Positions 43,772 to 52,096 of a DNA stretch of 64,000 nucleotides are shown here, in pieces. The notes under the pieces are model-generated. The model saw only the letters and a program-made list of their open reading frames with translations, was not told the origin of the DNA and made no database searches. Numbering within the stretch: the stretch's first letter is position 1; every line of letters starts with the position of its first letter. Position numbers and translations under genes: made by a program. The stretch comes from [Clostridium] citroniae WAL-17108. Lineage in GTDB: Bacteria; Bacillota; Clostridia; Lachnospirales; Lachnospiraceae. The stretch covers positions 1 to 64,000 of the forward strand of contig NZ_JH376432.1 of the NCBI RefSeq assembly GCF_000233455.1, given 5' to 3'.

Positions 43772-43863
43772 CTAGCCCATGTCAGATATGACGCAGGTGC
43801 AGCAGGGTTTTACGGCCAACGGCCAGGCCCTGCGCACCACCCCCTGAATGACCGAAAGGAGAA

Positions 43864-45297
43864 ATGATGATGAGAAAATGTACAAAATGGTTTATTATAC
43901 CCTGCGCAGCTTTAGGACTTACACTGGGAAGCGCTCTTGTATCCTTTGCAGCCACCGGATGGGCTGAGGAAAACGGAGAGTGGGTCTACTATCGCTCAGA
44001 TGGAAGCAAGGCAACGGATGTATTTGCAAAATCAGGCAACAACTGGTTCTATCTGGATTCCGATGGCGTTATGGCCAAAAGCCAGCTGGTGGAAAAGGAC
44101 GACAATTATTACTATGTGAATTCGGCCGGGGCCATGGTCTCCAGCCAGTGGCGCTCCATTGAAAATGAGGATGGGGGCGGGGATGAACCTGACTCCTACT
44201 GGTATTATTTCCAGTCCAACGGCAAAGCGGTGAAGAAATCAGGCAGCAGCGACAGTGTAAAATTTGTCACCCTGCCCAATGCCTCGGGACAGGGCAGGTA
44301 CGCCTTTGACGACCAGGGCCGAATGCTCTTTGGATGGATCGATGAGAACGGAGAAATGCTCACGGATGAGGACGCATGGAAAAGCGGCCTGTACTACTGT
44401 TCTGACAACGGCGATGGCCGTATGGCCACGGGATGGAAGTACATCACGGCTGAAAACGATGAGGATACAGAGCGTGAAGGCGATGGATACTGGTTCTACT
44501 TTGCAACCAACGGAAAGAAGACAAGGGACACGGATTCCAAAAAGATCAACGGGCGCAAATACCGTTTTGATGAAAACGGCGCGGCCCACTTTGAATGGTA
44601 CAATGATCCCGGAACCGCTTCCGGCTCCTCTGCCGTAAGCAAGTTCTACAACACAGAGGAACAGTGCTGGATGTCCACCGGATGGTTCAAGGCAATCCCT
44701 GATGAGGATGTTGACCCCGAGGGCTATGAGGAAGGCGAGATGCAGTGGTATTACGCGGATTCCAGCGGCGACCTGGTGACTGCCCAGATCAAAAAGATCA
44801 ACGGCCAGTCCTATGGCTTTGACCAGTACGGAAAAATGCTCCACGGGCTTTACAGGATCGAGTTTGAGGAAAACGGAAAAACCATCCGGTCAGCGGAGGA
44901 AATAGAAAGCGTGGACCAGCTTCCGGACGAGGATGAGGAAGGCGTATACGTATACTACTTTGGTGACTCACCCAAGGAGGGCGCTGTAAAGACCGGCACT
45001 GCCACCATTGAGATTGACGGGGACAAATATTACTACAGCTTTTCAAAGGCAGGCAGCAAGAAGGGCGCAGGCGTTGACGGCGTTGACGGCGACTCCATCT
45101 TTATTAAGGGCAGAAGGATCGAGGCCGAGGAAGGCAGCAAATACCAGCCCGTGACCTATAAGGATGAGACTTACCTGGTGAGCACCGCAGGCAAGCTGAT
45201 GAAGAACAAAAAGAACATCAAGGACTCCGATGACGTGTACTACAAAACCGACAGCAAGGGAAGGATCGTGGACTCCGGAGACGAAAAACTGGATTAA
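43864..45297 (+). CDS. Secreted protein made of cell-wall-binding (choline-binding-like) repeats
   Basis: 477 residues. Signal peptide to about residue 30 (ALGLTLGSALVSFAA), then the whole protein consists of degenerate ~20-residue aromatic/Gly repeats: GWAEENGEWVYYRSDGSKA, NNWFYLDSDGVMAKSQLV, DNYYYVNSAGAMV, GRYAFDDQGRMLFGWIDENG. These resemble CW_binding/choline-binding repeats; no catalytic domain is present. It is strongly acidic, with many DED and EEGE insertions between repeats. Three ATG codons in a row start it (43864, 43867, 43870); AAGGAG spacing favours the second or third. It presumably coats or crosslinks the wall surface. Confidence 0.85.
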   Translation: MMMRKCTKWFIIPCAALGLTLGSALVSFAATGWAEENGEWVYYRSDGSKATDVFAKSGNNWFYLDSDGVMAKSQLVEKDDNYYYVNSAGAMVSSQWRSIENEDGGGDEPDSYWYYFQSNGKAVKKSGSSDSVKFVTLPNASGQGRYAFDDQGRMLFGWIDENGEMLTDEDAWKSGLYYCSDNGDGRMATGWKYITAENDEDTEREGDGYWFYFATNGKKTRDTDSKKINGRKYRFDENGAAHFEWYNDPGTASGSSAVSKFYNTEEQCWMSTGWFKAIPDEDVDPEGYEEGEMQWYYADSSGDLVTAQIKKINGQSYGFDQYGKMLHGLYRIEFEENGKTIRSAEEIESVDQLPDEDEEGVYVYYFGDSPKEGAVKTGTATIEIDGDKYYYSFSKAGSKKGAGVDGVDGDSIFIKGRRIEAEEGSKYQPVTYKDETYLVSTAGKLMKNKKNIKDSDDVYYKTDSKGRIVDSGDEKLD

Positions 45298-45333
45298 AAA
45301 AGTATTAAGAGTATATAAAGATAAGGAATTCCC

Positions 45334-45364
45334 TTGACTTACCCCGGGGTACATAAGGTATAAT
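45334..45364 (+). promoter_or_regulatory. MerR-type promoter of the YitT-like gene
   Basis: -35 TTGACT (45334-45339), 19-bp spacer, -10 TATAAT (45359-45364). The long spacer contains TACCCC-GGGGTA (45340-45351), a perfect 12-bp palindrome. A 19-bp spacer with a palindrome between the boxes is the hallmark of promoters twisted into shape by MerR-family activators. A MerR-family gene lies 1 kb downstream. Confidence 0.75.
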
Positions 45365-45373
45365 ATGAAACAG

Positions 45374-45409
45374 GGCGGCTTCGGAGGCCATATGGCTTCC
45401 GAAACCGCC
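45374..45409 (+). other. 36-bp near-perfect palindrome in the yitT leader
   Basis: GGCGG, TTCGGA and GCCAT each pair with their complements across the centre, with only two non-Watson-Crick positions. It begins about 2 nt after the likely start site and is not followed by a T-run. Two further inverted repeats follow before the gene (GTAGTACTAC at 45414-45423 and GTAACTG/CAGTTAC in 45426-45463), so the ~115-nt leader is highly structured. Confidence 0.55.
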
Positions 45410-45489
45410 TGTCGTAGTACTACAGTAACTGATATTATTTTATAACCGTTCTGAACAGTTACATTATTTTTAAGAAAGGAAGTTTTATT

Positions 45490-46170
45490 ATGAAGCAGCT
45501 GAAGAAGCTGGCTTGCCGTACTGTCCGCGATATCCGGGTAACATTTCCCCCAAGGACTGTGTTAGCCATTGTTCTCGGAACAGCCATTACCACCTTCGGA
45601 ATCTACAATGTTCACCGACAGGCAGATATTACGGAGGGAGGTATCCTGGGATTGATCCTGTTGTTCAATTTCTGGCTGGGCATGTCATCTTCCATACTGT
45701 CCCCCCTATTGGATACCTTAAGCTACGCCCTGGGATTTAAGTACCTGGGAAAGGAATTCCTTAAGACATCCATTTTCGCAACCATTTGTATGGCCGGATT
45801 CTTCCGGCTGTGGGAACTATTTCCCCCTGTCCTTCCAAGCCTGGCTGAATATCCGCTGACCGCGGCCCTGGTGGGAGGATGTTTTATCGGAACAGGCTGC
45901 GGCCTTGTGGTCCGTCAGGGCGCCTCCTGTGCAGGTGATGATGCCTTGGCCCTGGTTATCTCCAAGATCACCGGCTGCCGCATATCAAGGGCTTATCTGC
46001 TTACGGATGTAACGGTACTGGTTTTTTCCTTATCCTATATTCCGGCAAAGCGCATTGTGTATTCCCTGATCACCGTAACTGTGTCCTCCTTTTTAATCGA
46101 CTTTATCCAAAACTTCGGAGTGGAAAAGGATGATGGAAAAGACAAGAAAGAATACGGTACAGCAGTTTGA
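45490..46170 (+). CDS. YitT-like (DUF161) membrane protein
   Basis: 226 residues, five or six membrane helices. GTAITTFGIYNVHRQADITEGGILGLILLF and GCGLVVRQGASCAGDDALALVISKITG match the YitT/DUF161 fold. It lacks the C-terminal DUF2179 sensor domain found in many homologues and ends in a charged tail (GVEKDDGKDKKEYG). AAGGAAG lies 9 nt before ATG 45490. Family function is unknown. Expression is probably MerR-controlled, judging from the promoter. Confidence 0.82.
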   Translation: MKQLKKLACRTVRDIRVTFPPRTVLAIVLGTAITTFGIYNVHRQADITEGGILGLILLFNFWLGMSSSILSPLLDTLSYALGFKYLGKEFLKTSIFATICMAGFFRLWELFPPVLPSLAEYPLTAALVGGCFIGTGCGLVVRQGASCAGDDALALVISKITGCRISRAYLLTDVTVLVFSLSYIPAKRIVYSLITVTVSSFLIDFIQNFGVEKDDGKDKKEYGTAV

Positions 46171-46179
46171 TCATAAATA

Positions 46180-46244
46180 AAACCGCCGCCCCAGTCAGCG
46201 GATCCGGATCATATCCGGTCCCTGGCTGGGGCGGCGGTTTTTAT
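46180..46244. terminator. Bidirectional terminator between yitT-like and merR genes
   Basis: Perfect 15-bp stem (46180-46194 with 46226-46240); TTTTTATA follows on the plus strand and TTTTATTTAT on the minus strand. It serves both convergent genes. Confidence 0.92.
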
Positions 46245-46281
46245 ACGCTGGGTCAGTCTCTTCAGGTCATCACATAATCAT

Positions 46282-47133
46282 CTATATCTGGGACAGGATC
46301 CTTCTTGCCGGCATATACACCTCCAGGCAATAGACCGCCCCTTCTTCGGCAAAAAACGAGGTCATGTCATTGGCATACACCAGGCCTTCTGTCTCAATCC
46401 CGTGCTTATGACCCCACTGCACCATGCGCTGTATCATCTCAAAGCTGGGAAGGGGCGTGCCAGACTCCAGCACCGTGTACAAGCACAGTTTTTCCTCTGT
46501 CATGGGATATCTCCCAGCGTTAAACCCTTCACCCAGGTCCGGCTCCAGCCCTTTGTAGAGAAGAAGCCGGGTTCCCTGTACGGCCAGCCCTCTGCCCGTA
46601 TAGGTAAGCATATTATAAAAATATGTCATGTCCAGACCTGCAACGGTGGAGGAGAGACGGAACCATTCCTTAAGCCCCTCCTGAAGGTTTTCACAGTTTC
46701 CCATAATATAGGCGGACGGAAACTTCCTCAGGGAATACCGGTTTAGGCATTCCTCGATACGTGTCATGTCCTTTTCCACCAATTTCAGCCTGGTGATGAT
46801 CTGCTGGTGCATCCGAACATTGCGCTCCTCCTCGGCCATCCGCTCCCGCAAATGGCTTCTTCTGGATTCCATGGAGCGCCTGCCGCTCATAAGCCCCTCG
46901 ATCTCTTCCAGGCTGGTATTCATCTTTCTCTGGTACAGGATATACATCAGCTTATATATGTCCTCTTCCGAGTAATATCTGTATCCGTTATCCTTTTTTC
47001 TGGCATTGATAACACCCTTCTTTTCATAGAAGCGCAGGGCATCTCTGCTAAGGCCCACCATCTGAGCCACATCTCCGATCAGATATTCCGTCTTCTTTTT
47101 GACTTGCGCGCCTTCTATCATTTTTACTTCCAT
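46282..47133 (-). CDS. MerR-family transcriptional activator with large effector domain
   Basis: 283 residues. N-terminal winged helix (~15-85): YLIGDVAQMVGLSRDALRFYEKKGVINARK and YRYYSEEDIYKLMYI. Coiled-coil dimerisation helix ~95-140. C-terminal ~140 residues form a GyrI-like or related ligand-binding domain (SAYIMGNCENLQEGLKEWF; YTVLESGTPLPSFEMIQRM). Start ATG 47133 has GGTGG 5 nt upstream. Convergent with the YitT-like gene, whose promoter has MerR-type geometry. The ligand is not deducible. Confidence 0.88.
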   Translation of the reverse strand: MEVKMIEGAQVKKKTEYLIGDVAQMVGLSRDALRFYEKKGVINARKKDNGYRYYSEEDIYKLMYILYQRKMNTSLEEIEGLMSGRRSMESRRSHLRERMAEEERNVRMHQQIITRLKLVEKDMTRIEECLNRYSLRKFPSAYIMGNCENLQEGLKEWFRLSSTVAGLDMTYFYNMLTYTGRGLAVQGTRLLLYKGLEPDLGEGFNAGRYPMTEEKLCLYTVLESGTPLPSFEMIQRMVQWGHKHGIETEGLVYANDMTSFFAEEGAVYCLEVYMPARRILSQI

Positions 47134-47170
47134 TATTACCACCCTTTGCGTCTTTCATATTCCCCCTACT

Positions 47171-47199
47171 AGATTAAAATATTCCAGTCCAATGGTCAA
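47171..47199 (-). promoter_or_regulatory. merR promoter
   Basis: -35 TTGACC (47194-47199), 17-bp spacer, -10 TAATCT (47171-47176). Confidence 0.7.
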
Positions 47200-47281
47200 T
47201 GGGTTGAAGGAAAGTGCAAGAGAACCGTAATAAAAATGACAGATTCATTTCCGCTGTTCAGCGGGTATTATTCAAATGAAT

Positions 47282-47333
47282 TGTGGATAATGTGGATAAC
47301 TTGGGGATAACTTTGTGAATAGCTTGGGGATAC
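47282..47333 (+). promoter_or_regulatory. Phased array of DnaA boxes
   Basis: Two perfect DnaA boxes TGTGGATAA (47282-47290, 47291-47299), then degenerate copies TGGGGATAA (47302-47310), TTGTGAATA (47313-47321) and TGGGGATAC (47325-47333), spaced 9-12 bp. All point the same way. They lie between the fab operon end and the merR promoter. DnaA binding here is inferred from the consensus TTATNCACA. Confidence 0.7.
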
Positions 47334-47346
47334 TGCGTGGACAACC

Positions 47347-48501
47347 CTATGGTTCCCCTGCCTGGCCCTCCACCAGGTCTCTCATCACGTTTTCCACCGT
47401 ATCAATGGTTTCCGCCCTGTAGGCATTGCTGCCGCAGAACAGCAGGGCATGTTCCGTGTCCCCCTCAGCTGCATTTACAAGGGCCATGGTGATACAGTAT
47501 GGAATGGTCCTGATATCACAGTGCTCCAGACACTGGAAGCAGGATTTGATGGCCGGGCGGTCTCCGTCCTTGATCCGTCTCAGGAAGGGGTTCATAATCG
47601 CCCTTCCCGGCATTCCCACCGGGCTCTTGGTAATGACAATATCTTCCTTCTTTGCCTGGATATACGCCTGTTTGTAGGCATCTGAGGCATCACATTCCTC
47701 AGTGGTCACAAACCTGGTGCCCACCTGGACTCCTTCGGCGCCCAGCTCAAACTGGTGCATCACATCCTCATGGGTATAGATACCCCCTGCCGTCACCACA
47801 GGAATATGGCGGTTGTATTTGGCCTCATACTCCCTTACCACCTTGATCACTGCCTTTACTTCCTCATCATAGGCATCCCTGTCATAGGTGGCTGGTACAT
47901 CGGCGGTGTCCGCCCCATATCCGGTAAGCTGGTCCAGGGAAAAGCCCAGATGACCGCCTGCCAGAGGTCCTTCCACCACCACCAGGTCCGGAGCCACATG
48001 GCATTTCCTGTCCCACATCTTACAGATGACCATGGCCGACTTGGCGGACGAGACAATGGGGGCCAGTTTGATGCGGCGCTCCGGCATAGGCCGGCCGCTT
48101 TGTTCCATCTCAGCATAAGCCGACTCCACGTGTTCCGGAAGGGATACCGGAAGTCCCGCTCCGGAGATAATGATATCAGCCCCTGCCTTCACAGCCTCCT
48201 TGACCCACATGTCATAATGTTTGGTTGCAACCATGATATTAAAGCCAATGACACCCTGGGGCGCGATCTCCCTTGCCAGCTTCATCTCCCGGCGGATTGC
48301 CCTTACATTGGCTTCCACAAAATTAGTAGTAAAATCAGGTTCCCTAAATCCAATCTGGGCTGAGGAAATGATCCCCACACCCCCGGCTTTTGCAACTGCT
48401 CCTGCCAGGTTGTGCAGACTGATCCCTACTCCCATTCCCCCCTGAATAACAGGCTTTGGGGCTACTAAATCCCCGATTACCAACGGCTTTAATTCACTCA
48501 T
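47347..48501 (-). CDS. FabK/nitronate-monooxygenase-family flavoprotein (second enoyl reductase-like)
   Basis: 384 residues. TIM-barrel FMN protein: VIQGGMGVGISLHNLAGAVAKAGGVGII, GFNIMVATKHY, LVVVEGPLAGGHLGF, PVVTAGGIYTHEDV and GAEGVQVGTRFVTTEE. It is longer than the FabK at 55.6 kb and has a Cys-rich C-terminus (SCFQCLEHCDIRTIPYC) not found in classical FabK. Its start overlaps the accDA stop by one base, so it is part of the fab operon. It may be an enoyl-ACP reductase of different specificity, or a detoxifying nitronate monooxygenase; sequence alone does not settle this. Confidence 0.85.
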   Translation of the reverse strand: MSELKPLVIGDLVAPKPVIQGGMGVGISLHNLAGAVAKAGGVGIISSAQIGFREPDFTTNFVEANVRAIRREMKLAREIAPQGVIGFNIMVATKHYDMWVKEAVKAGADIIISGAGLPVSLPEHVESAYAEMEQSGRPMPERRIKLAPIVSSAKSAMVICKMWDRKCHVAPDLVVVEGPLAGGHLGFSLDQLTGYGADTADVPATYDRDAYDEEVKAVIKVVREYEAKYNRHIPVVTAGGIYTHEDVMHQFELGAEGVQVGTRFVTTEECDASDAYKQAYIQAKKEDIVITKSPVGMPGRAIMNPFLRRIKDGDRPAIKSCFQCLEHCDIRTIPYCITMALVNAAEGDTEHALLFCGSNAYRAETIDTVENVMRDLVEGQAGEP

Positions 48502-50225
48502 TACATTCTCCTAAATCTCTGATACCTGTGTTCTGCTAACTCTTCCCCCGACATGGCAAGGTAACTTTCAAAGAACTCTGCCATGGCGCTGTCCATAAAC
48601 TCGGCAACACGGTAAAGATTATCTGCACAGACAGGCTCTTCCTCTGGTACGATCCTCTCAATCAGCCCCAGTTTCTTAAGATCCTGGGCAGTCACCTTCA
48701 TGACCTTGGCTGCATCCGGCGCCTTCTTGCTGTCCTTATAAAGGATGGAGGCAAAACCTTCCGGTGAAAGGATGGAATAAATGGCATTTTCCAGCATCCA
48801 CACCTCATCGGCCACGGCCATTGCAAGCGCTCCGCCGCTTCCCCCCTCTCCAATGACAACAGAGAGGACCGGCACCTTCAGATCCGACATCTCAAACAGG
48901 TTCCGGGCAATGGCCTCGCCCTGTCCCCGCTCCTCTGCTTCCAGTCCGCAAAATGCTCCTGGCGTATCCACAAAACAGATAATGGGGCGTCCGAAGGTCT
49001 CCGCCTGTTTCATCAGACGCAGCGCTTTCCGGTACCCGTCCGGAGACGGCATGCCGAAATTCCGCTTCAGATTCTCCTTGGTGTTCTTGCCCTTCTGCTG
49101 ACCGATCACCGTTACAGGCATACCGTGGAACATGGCGATCCCGCCCATGACCGCACCGTCATCGCCAAAATAGCGGTCACCGTGGAATTCTATAAACTCG
49201 TCAAATATGGCATTGATATAATCCGCTGCCACTGGACGGTCCGACTTTCTTGAAAGCAGAACTGTATCCCAGGCTGTTTTTCCACTGTCGCCACTGTTTT
49301 CCATGGACTTATCCACGCCAACATGGTTCCGGTCCACAGGAATCTGGATATTCATCTTGTGGCTGCGGTGCATGTAGAGGATCTGTCCGATCACCCTCTT
49401 CTGGTCCTCCCGCTCCACGATCTTATCAACAAATCCATGGTCTAACAAAAACTCAGAGCGCTGGAACCCTTCGGGAAGCTTCTGTCCAATGGTCTGCTCA
49501 ATTACCCTTGGCCCGGCAAATCCAATCAGAGCATGAGGCTCTGCCAGGATGATGTCGCCCAGCATGGCAAAGCTGGCAGTCACCCCGCCCGTGGTGGGAT
49601 CCGTAAGCACGCTGATAAAGAGCTGTCCCGCATCGTGATGCCGCTTTAAGGCAGCCGAAGTCTTGGCCATCTGCATCAGGGACACAATCCCTTCCTGCAT
49701 CCTGGCTCCGCCTGAACATGCAAAGATGATAACAGGCAGCTTCTCTTTGGTTGCGCGCTCCACCGCATCGGTTATTTTCTCACCCACCACATGGCCCATG
49801 CTGCTCATGATAAAGCGTGCGTCACACACACCGATCACAGCCGGATTTCCATCGATCAGGCCTTTTCCGGTAACAATGGCTTCATTCAGCCTGCTCTTTT
49901 CCCTGGCTGCCAGAACCTTCTTCTCGTACCCCGGGAACTCCAGGGGATTGGAAAAGGGCATCTCCTTGTTCCACTCCTCAAACGTCCCTTCGTCCACAAG
50001 CATCTCAATCCTGCGGTATGCATGGACACGGAAATAGCCGCTGCACTTGGGACATACGTAATAATTATTCTTTACATCCTCCACGTAAATCGGCTGACCG
50101 CATTTATTGCACTTGCGCCACAAACCCTCAGGGATCACCGGCTCCTCGCCGGGACCGCCTGTCTGCTTGTATTTCGTATCTATCTTTGTATATGTCTTTT
50201 TAAACATATTCCGCAACATAGGCAT
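48501..50225 (-). CDS. accDA: Acetyl-CoA carboxylase carboxyltransferase, fused beta and alpha subunits
   Basis: 574 residues. Residues 1-~285 are AccD: Cys4 zinc finger (Cys39, Cys42, Cys58, Cys61), then FACSGGARMQEG and PTTGGVTASFAMLGD. Residues ~300-574 are AccA: DEFIEFHGDRYFGDDGAV, GQQKGKNTKENLKRNFGM and GEGGSGGALAMAVADEVWML. They are normally separate genes; here one reading frame continues through. The enzyme transfers carboxyl from biotin to acetyl-CoA, giving malonyl-CoA. AAGGA lies 2 nt before ATG 50225 and 8 nt before the next in-frame ATG (50219). Confidence 0.95.
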   Translation of the reverse strand: MPMLRNMFKKTYTKIDTKYKQTGGPGEEPVIPEGLWRKCNKCGQPIYVEDVKNNYYVCPKCSGYFRVHAYRRIEMLVDEGTFEEWNKEMPFSNPLEFPGYEKKVLAAREKSRLNEAIVTGKGLIDGNPAVIGVCDARFIMSSMGHVVGEKITDAVERATKEKLPVIIFACSGGARMQEGIVSLMQMAKTSAALKRHHDAGQLFISVLTDPTTGGVTASFAMLGDIILAEPHALIGFAGPRVIEQTIGQKLPEGFQRSEFLLDHGFVDKIVEREDQKRVIGQILYMHRSHKMNIQIPVDRNHVGVDKSMENSGDSGKTAWDTVLLSRKSDRPVAADYINAIFDEFIEFHGDRYFGDDGAVMGGIAMFHGMPVTVIGQQKGKNTKENLKRNFGMPSPDGYRKALRLMKQAETFGRPIICFVDTPGAFCGLEAEERGQGEAIARNLFEMSDLKVPVLSVVIGEGGSGGALAMAVADEVWMLENAIYSILSPEGFASILYKDSKKAPDAAKVMKVTAQDLKKLGLIERIVPEEEPVCADNLYRVAEFMDSAMAEFFESYLAMSGEELAEHRYQRFRRM

Positions 50226-50263
50226 TTCCTTTCTGATTGCGCTCAGATCTTAGAGTTCCTTCA

Positions 50264-51616
50264 TTATTTCACATAGTCCGGGAAGTGCTTTTCAATAAAG
50301 CTTGTATCCGTATCCCCTTCCTGGAATGCTTCATTTTCCAGAATCTCATACTGGAAATTAATATTTGTCTCTATGCCTTCAATGACCACCTCGCCCAGGG
50401 CGCTGCGCATCTTGGCAATGGCGGACTCCCGGTCTTTATCATATACGATCAGCTTCATCAGCATGGAATCGTAATTGGCCGGAACCTTGTAGTCACTGTA
50501 GATATGGGTATCCACCCTGACACCGTTACCGCCCGGTATATGGACATTGGTGATCAGGCCGGGACAGGGCATAAAATTCTTAGACGGATTCTCAGCATTG
50601 ATACGGCACTCAATGGCATGGCCTGTGATGGTCACATCCTTCTGGCTCACACTTAAGAGCTCACCTGCCGCCACACGGATCTGCTCCTTGATCAGGTCCA
50701 TGCCTGTGACCATCTCAGTCACAGGATGCTCCACCTGGATCCTGGTGTTCATTTCCATAAAATAAAAATTCCTGTCCTTATCCAGGAGAAATTCAATGGT
50801 GCCGGCATTTTCATATCCAACCGCCTTGGCGGCGCGGACAGCGGTCTCCCCCATCCGGCCTCTCAGATCTGCTGAGATGACATCGCAGGGAGCTTCCTCC
50901 AGCACCTTCTGATGGCGCCTTTGGATGGAGCAGTCACGCTCTCCCAGATGGACCACATTGCCGTGTTTATCCGCCATGATCTGGAACTCCACATGCCTTG
51001 GCTTTTCAATGTATTTCTCAATATACATGGTGTCATCGGAAAACCCCTTAACAGACTCCATCTGGGCCGCGTTAAAAAGCTCTGTGAAATCCTCTGCGCT
51101 GCGGGAAATACGCATGCCTTTTCCACCCCCGCCCGAGGATGCCTTGATCATAACCGGGAAGCCGATGTCCTTTGCCATGGCAAGGCCGTCCTCTGCTGCG
51201 TGTACCGGCTCTTTGCTGCCAGGCACCACCGGAACCCCCGCCTCCATCATGGTTTTACGGGCTTCCGACTTGTTTCCCATCTTGCTTATGATTTCAGCCG
51301 AGGGTCCGATAAAGGTGATGTTGCACTCAGCGCACAGCTTGGCAAACCTGGCATTCTCCGAAAGAAAGCCAAACCCCGGATGAATGGCATCCGCTTTCAT
51401 GGCCACGGTTGCTGCCAGGATCCTCTCCATGTTCAGATAGCTCTGGCCTGAGACAGCCGGTCCGATACAGATGGCCTCATCTGCCAGCAATGTATGGAGA
51501 CAGTCCCTGTCCGCCTCAGAATATACCGCCACGGTCCGGATCCCCATCTCACGGCAGGCCCGGATGATGCGCACTGCGATCTCACCTCTATTGGCGATCA
51601 AAATCTTATTAAACAT
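50264..51616 (-). CDS. accC: Biotin carboxylase subunit of acetyl-CoA carboxylase
   Basis: 450 residues. ATP-grasp enzyme that carboxylates biotin on AccB. N-terminal FNKILIANRGEIAVRIIRACREMGI, glycine-rich ATP loop KASSGGGGKGMRI, ERDCSIQRRHQKVLEEAP, FYFMEMNTRIQVEHPVTEMVTG and HAIECRINAENP. Full length. It lies 38 nt before accDA and 35 nt after fabZ. Confidence 0.97.
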   Translation of the reverse strand: MFNKILIANRGEIAVRIIRACREMGIRTVAVYSEADRDCLHTLLADEAICIGPAVSGQSYLNMERILAATVAMKADAIHPGFGFLSENARFAKLCAECNITFIGPSAEIISKMGNKSEARKTMMEAGVPVVPGSKEPVHAAEDGLAMAKDIGFPVMIKASSGGGGKGMRISRSAEDFTELFNAAQMESVKGFSDDTMYIEKYIEKPRHVEFQIMADKHGNVVHLGERDCSIQRRHQKVLEEAPCDVISADLRGRMGETAVRAAKAVGYENAGTIEFLLDKDRNFYFMEMNTRIQVEHPVTEMVTGMDLIKEQIRVAAGELLSVSQKDVTITGHAIECRINAENPSKNFMPCPGLITNVHIPGGNGVRVDTHIYSDYKVPANYDSMLMKLIVYDKDRESAIAKMRSALGEVVIEGIETNINFQYEILENEAFQEGDTDTSFIEKHFPDYVK

Positions 51617-51651
51617 CGGTATTCTCCCTCGATTCCCAAACTTTTTAATCT

Positions 51652-52080
51652 TTACTGTCCAACCATAAAGGTAAGTTCTGCGCTTACAGCCAGCTTGCCG
51701 TCCACAGTCGCAGTGGCTTTTCCTATGCCTACAGGACCCTTCTGCTTAATGATCTCGCACTCCAGCTTCACCTTGTCCCCAGGCACCACCTTGCGCTTAA
51801 ACTTGGCCTTGTCAATGCCGCCAAAGTAAGCCACCTTTCCCTTAAATCCTTCCTGGGACAGGATCGCCACCGCGCCGGTCTGAGCCAGGGCCTCCACCAG
51901 CAGCACCCCCGGCATGACCGGTTCCTGGGGAAAATGGCCCTTAAAAAATGACTCGTCATAGGTCACACATTTATATCCAACCGCGCGTACGCCCGGTTCC
52001 AGTTCCTCAATACAGTCGATCAAAAGAAACGGATGTCTGTGAGGTATGATCTCCTGGATTTCTTTTACTCCCATTAACAT
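51652..52080 (-). CDS. fabZ: 3-hydroxyacyl-ACP dehydratase FabZ
   Basis: 142 residues. Hot-dog fold dehydratase of fatty acid elongation. IQEIIPHRHPFLLIDCI (catalytic His), GHFPQEPVMPGVLLVEALAQTGA (catalytic Glu) and KFKRKVVPGDKV. ATG 52080 is set by AGGAGG 8 nt upstream; the longer frame to 52188 runs into accB and is spurious. No fabM or fabA isomerase lies in the operon, so how unsaturated fatty acids arise is open. Confidence 0.96.
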   Translation of the reverse strand: MLMGVKEIQEIIPHRHPFLLIDCIEELEPGVRAVGYKCVTYDESFFKGHFPQEPVMPGVLLVEALAQTGAVAILSQEGFKGKVAYFGGIDKAKFKRKVVPGDKVKLECEIIKQKGPVGIGKATATVDGKLAVSAELTFMVGQ

Positions 52081-52096
52081 AACTGTTTCCTCCTGA

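Noticed and set aside
47755..48363. 202-codon plus-strand frame opposite the FabK-like gene
   Set aside because: His/Pro/Arg-rich shadow of a clear TIM-barrel flavoprotein on the other strand.
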